This document shows, piece by piece, positions 62,621-64,000 of a DNA stretch of 64,000 nt (positions within the stretch are counted from its first letter, which is position 1; every line of letters starts with the position of its first letter). The stretch comes from Kitasatospora sp. NBC_00240 (GTDB lineage: Bacteria > Actinomycetota > Actinomycetes > Streptomycetales > Streptomycetaceae): assembly GCF_026342405.1 (NCBI RefSeq), contig NZ_JAPEMU010000001.1, positions 8,060,001 through 8,124,000 on the forward strand. The letters run 5' to 3'. The notes under the pieces are model-generated. The model ran no database searches, was not told where the DNA came from, and was given only the letters and a program-made list of their open reading frames with translations. A program made the translations under genes and the position numbers.

Positions 62621-64000
62621 ACGGCGGCCGACACCCCGGCCGGCGGGACACCCGTGCCGGTACCGGGCCCGTCCGCCCGGCCGCGCCCGGGCGTGCCCGG
62701 CAGGGCCGCGGGCGGCGCGGTGCCGCGCAAGCCGCTGGCGTCCAGCCGGTGGGCGACCCGGTTCGGGACGCCGGCACCGGTCGGCGCGGACGGGCCGGCC
62801 CGTCCGGCCGAGCCGGTGCAGCCGGTGAAGCCCGCCGGGCCGCAGGGGCCGCAGGGGTCGCGGGGGCTCGACATCGCGATCATCGGCCTGGCCGGGCGCT
62901 ACCCGCAGGCCCGTACGCTGGACGAGTTCTGGGCCAACCTGGCCGCCGGCAAGGACAGCGTCACCGAGATCCCGGCCGACCGCTGGGACCACAGCGCCTA
63001 CTTCGACCCGGACAAGGACGCCCCGGGCAGGACGTACAGCAAGTGGGGCGGGTTCGTCGACGGCGTCGCCGAGTTCGACCCGCTGTTCTTCCGCATCTCG
63101 CCCCCCGAGGCCGAGCTGATGGACCCGCAGGAGCGGCTCTTCCTGCAGTGCGCCTACGAGACCGTGGAGGACGCCGGCTACACCCCCGCCGGCCTCAACA
63201 CGCCGTCGGACGGCGGCGAGGTGCCCGACATCGGCGTCTACGTCGGCGTGATGTACGAGGAGTACCAGCTCTACGGTGCCCAGGAGCAGGCCCTCGGCCG
63301 CCCGGTGGCCGTCTCCGGCAACCCCTCGGCGGTGGCCAACCGGGTCTCCTACTACTTCGACTTCCGCGGCCCGAGCATGAGCGTGGACACGATGTGCTCC
63401 TCCTCGCTCAGTGCCATCCAGCTCGCCTGTCAGAGCATCCGGGCGGGCGTCTGCGAGCTGGCGCTCGCCGGCGGCGTGAACCTGTCGGTGCACCCCAACA
63501 AGTACCTGATGCTCGGCCAGGGGAAGTTCGTCTCCAGCAAGGGCCGGTGCGAGAGCTTCGGCAAGGGCGGCGACGGCTACGTCCCGGGCGAGGGCGTGGG
63601 CGCCGTCCTGCTGAAGCCCCTGGCCAAGGCCGTCGCGGACGGCGACCGAATACACGGCGTGATCCGGGGCGTCGCCGTCAACCACGGCGGGCGCACCAAC
63701 GGCTACGCCGTCCCCAGCCCGGTGGCGCAGGCCCGCTCGATCACCGACGCCTGGCGGCAGGCCGGGGTCGCCCCGCGCACCGTCAGCTACATCGAGGCGC
63801 ACGGCACCGGCACCGCCCTCGGGGACCCGATCGAGATCTCCGGCCTCACCAAGGCGTTCCGGCAGCACACCCCGGACGAGCGGTTCTGCGCGATCGGATC
63901 GGTCAAGAGCAACATCGGGCACTGCGAGAGCGCGGCGGGCATCTCCGGCCTGACCAAGGTCCTGCTGCAGATGCGGCACGGCAAGCTCGCCCCCTCGCTG
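62333..64000 (+). CDS. trans-AT type I polyketide synthase, third protein (3' truncated by window end)
   Basis: GTG 62333 overlaps the stop of the second PKS gene as GTGA, with GGGA about 8 bp upstream, and the frame is open for all 556 codons to base 64000. It starts almost at once with ACP9 (residues about 7-96, Ser45 in FGIDSVMA), completing module 9. An Ala/Pro-rich linker follows, and then KS10 from about residue 180. KS10 shows Cys355 in VDTMCSSSL, IEAHGTGT and NIGHCESAAG; the window ends shortly after LAPSL, before the C-terminal NAHV motif. No N-terminal docking helix is evident, unlike the junction between the first two proteins. Later modules, the release domain and the trans-acting AT must lie beyond the window. 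Confidence 0.93.
   Translation, partial: MTHNDNDALEAKATAYLKDLLAQVTKVPVGRVDAHRAFESFGIDSVMAMTMTAELEAVLGSLPKTLFFEFRDLHGLAQHLLATHRPALLSHLGTAGTAADTPAGGTPVPVPGPSARPRPGVPGRAAGGAVPRKPLASSRWATRFGTPAPVGADGPARPAEPVQPVKPAGPQGPQGSRGLDIAIIGLAGRYPQARTLDEFWANLAAGKDSVTEIPADRWDHSAYFDPDKDAPGRTYSKWGGFVDGVAEFDPLFFRISPPEAELMDPQERLFLQCAYETVEDAGYTPAGLNTPSDGGEVPDIGVYVGVMYEEYQLYGAQEQALGRPVAVSGNPSAVANRVSYYFDFRGPSMSVDTMCSSSLSAIQLACQSIRAGVCELALAGGVNLSVHPNKYLMLGQGKFVSSKGRCESFGKGGDGYVPGEGVGAVLLKPLAKAVADGDRIHGVIRGVAVNHGGRTNGYAVPSPVAQARSITDAWRQAGVAPRTVSYIEAHGTGTALGDPIEISGLTKAFRQHTPDERFCAIGSVKSNIGHCESAAGISGLTKVLLQMRHGKLAPSL

Overview
The window is very GC-rich, with strong G/C bias at third codon positions, purine-rich Shine-Dalgarno sites, GTG starts and families typical of filamentous actinomycetes: a SnoaL-fused ECF sigma factor, a VanZ protein next to a two-component system, the acyl-CoA carboxylase epsilon subunit, and secreted GH27 and NodB-like enzymes. 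Streptomyces or a close relative in the Streptomycetaceae is the best guess. Species and product cannot be named from the sequence alone.

Left part (1 to about 20.8 kb). This is a mosaic of small, mostly independent accessory genes: the tail of a probable LLM-class F420-dependent oxidoreductase; an MTAP/PNP-type nucleoside phosphorylase; a histidine phosphatase; a GT2 glycosyltransferase; an MFS exporter; an ECF sigma factor; a VanZ / response regulator / sensor kinase operon; a TetR gene divergent from an FAD monooxygenase; a YafY-type regulator without its WYL domain; a frameshifted VOC protein; a winged-helix protein; a membrane protein coupled to a small winged-helix regulator; a NodB-like Tat lipoprotein; a secreted alpha-galactosidase; and a TetR gene divergent from a secreted SRPBCC protein. 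A decayed alpha/beta-hydrolase carrying a perfect 30-bp inverted repeat follows. Several of the divergent pairs carry readable palindromic operators.

Middle part (20.8 to 23.5 kb). An acyl-CoA carboxylase pair (beta and epsilon subunits) faces left. A roughly 900-bp control region separates it from the polyketide synthase genes, which face right. The control region holds paired CCGATCGG palindromes, a weak promoter candidate and a small ORF with a strong ribosome binding site.

Right part (23.5 to 64 kb, running off the end). Three co-directional and translationally coupled genes encode a trans-AT type I polyketide synthase: 8225 aa, 4702 aa and at least 556 aa. Ten ketosynthases are visible and no acyltransferase domain. 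Order: KS(Cys to Ser)-ACP | KS-DH-KR-ACP-ACP | KS-KR-ACP | KS-DH-KR-cMT-ACP-ACP | KS-KR-cMT-ACP | KS // KR-ACP | KS-DH-ACP | KS-DH-KR-ACP | KS-DH-KR // ACP | KS(partial), where // marks a gene boundary. Two modules are therefore split between proteins. Read colinearly, an acetyl-type starter would be extended into a chain with an early alkene, a hydroxyl, an alpha-methyl alkene, an alpha-methyl/beta-hydroxyl unit and then a stretch of alkenes. The malonyl-specific AT, any tailoring enzymes and the release domain must lie beyond the window. The carboxylase pair could supply malonyl- or methylmalonyl-CoA, but that is inference from position.
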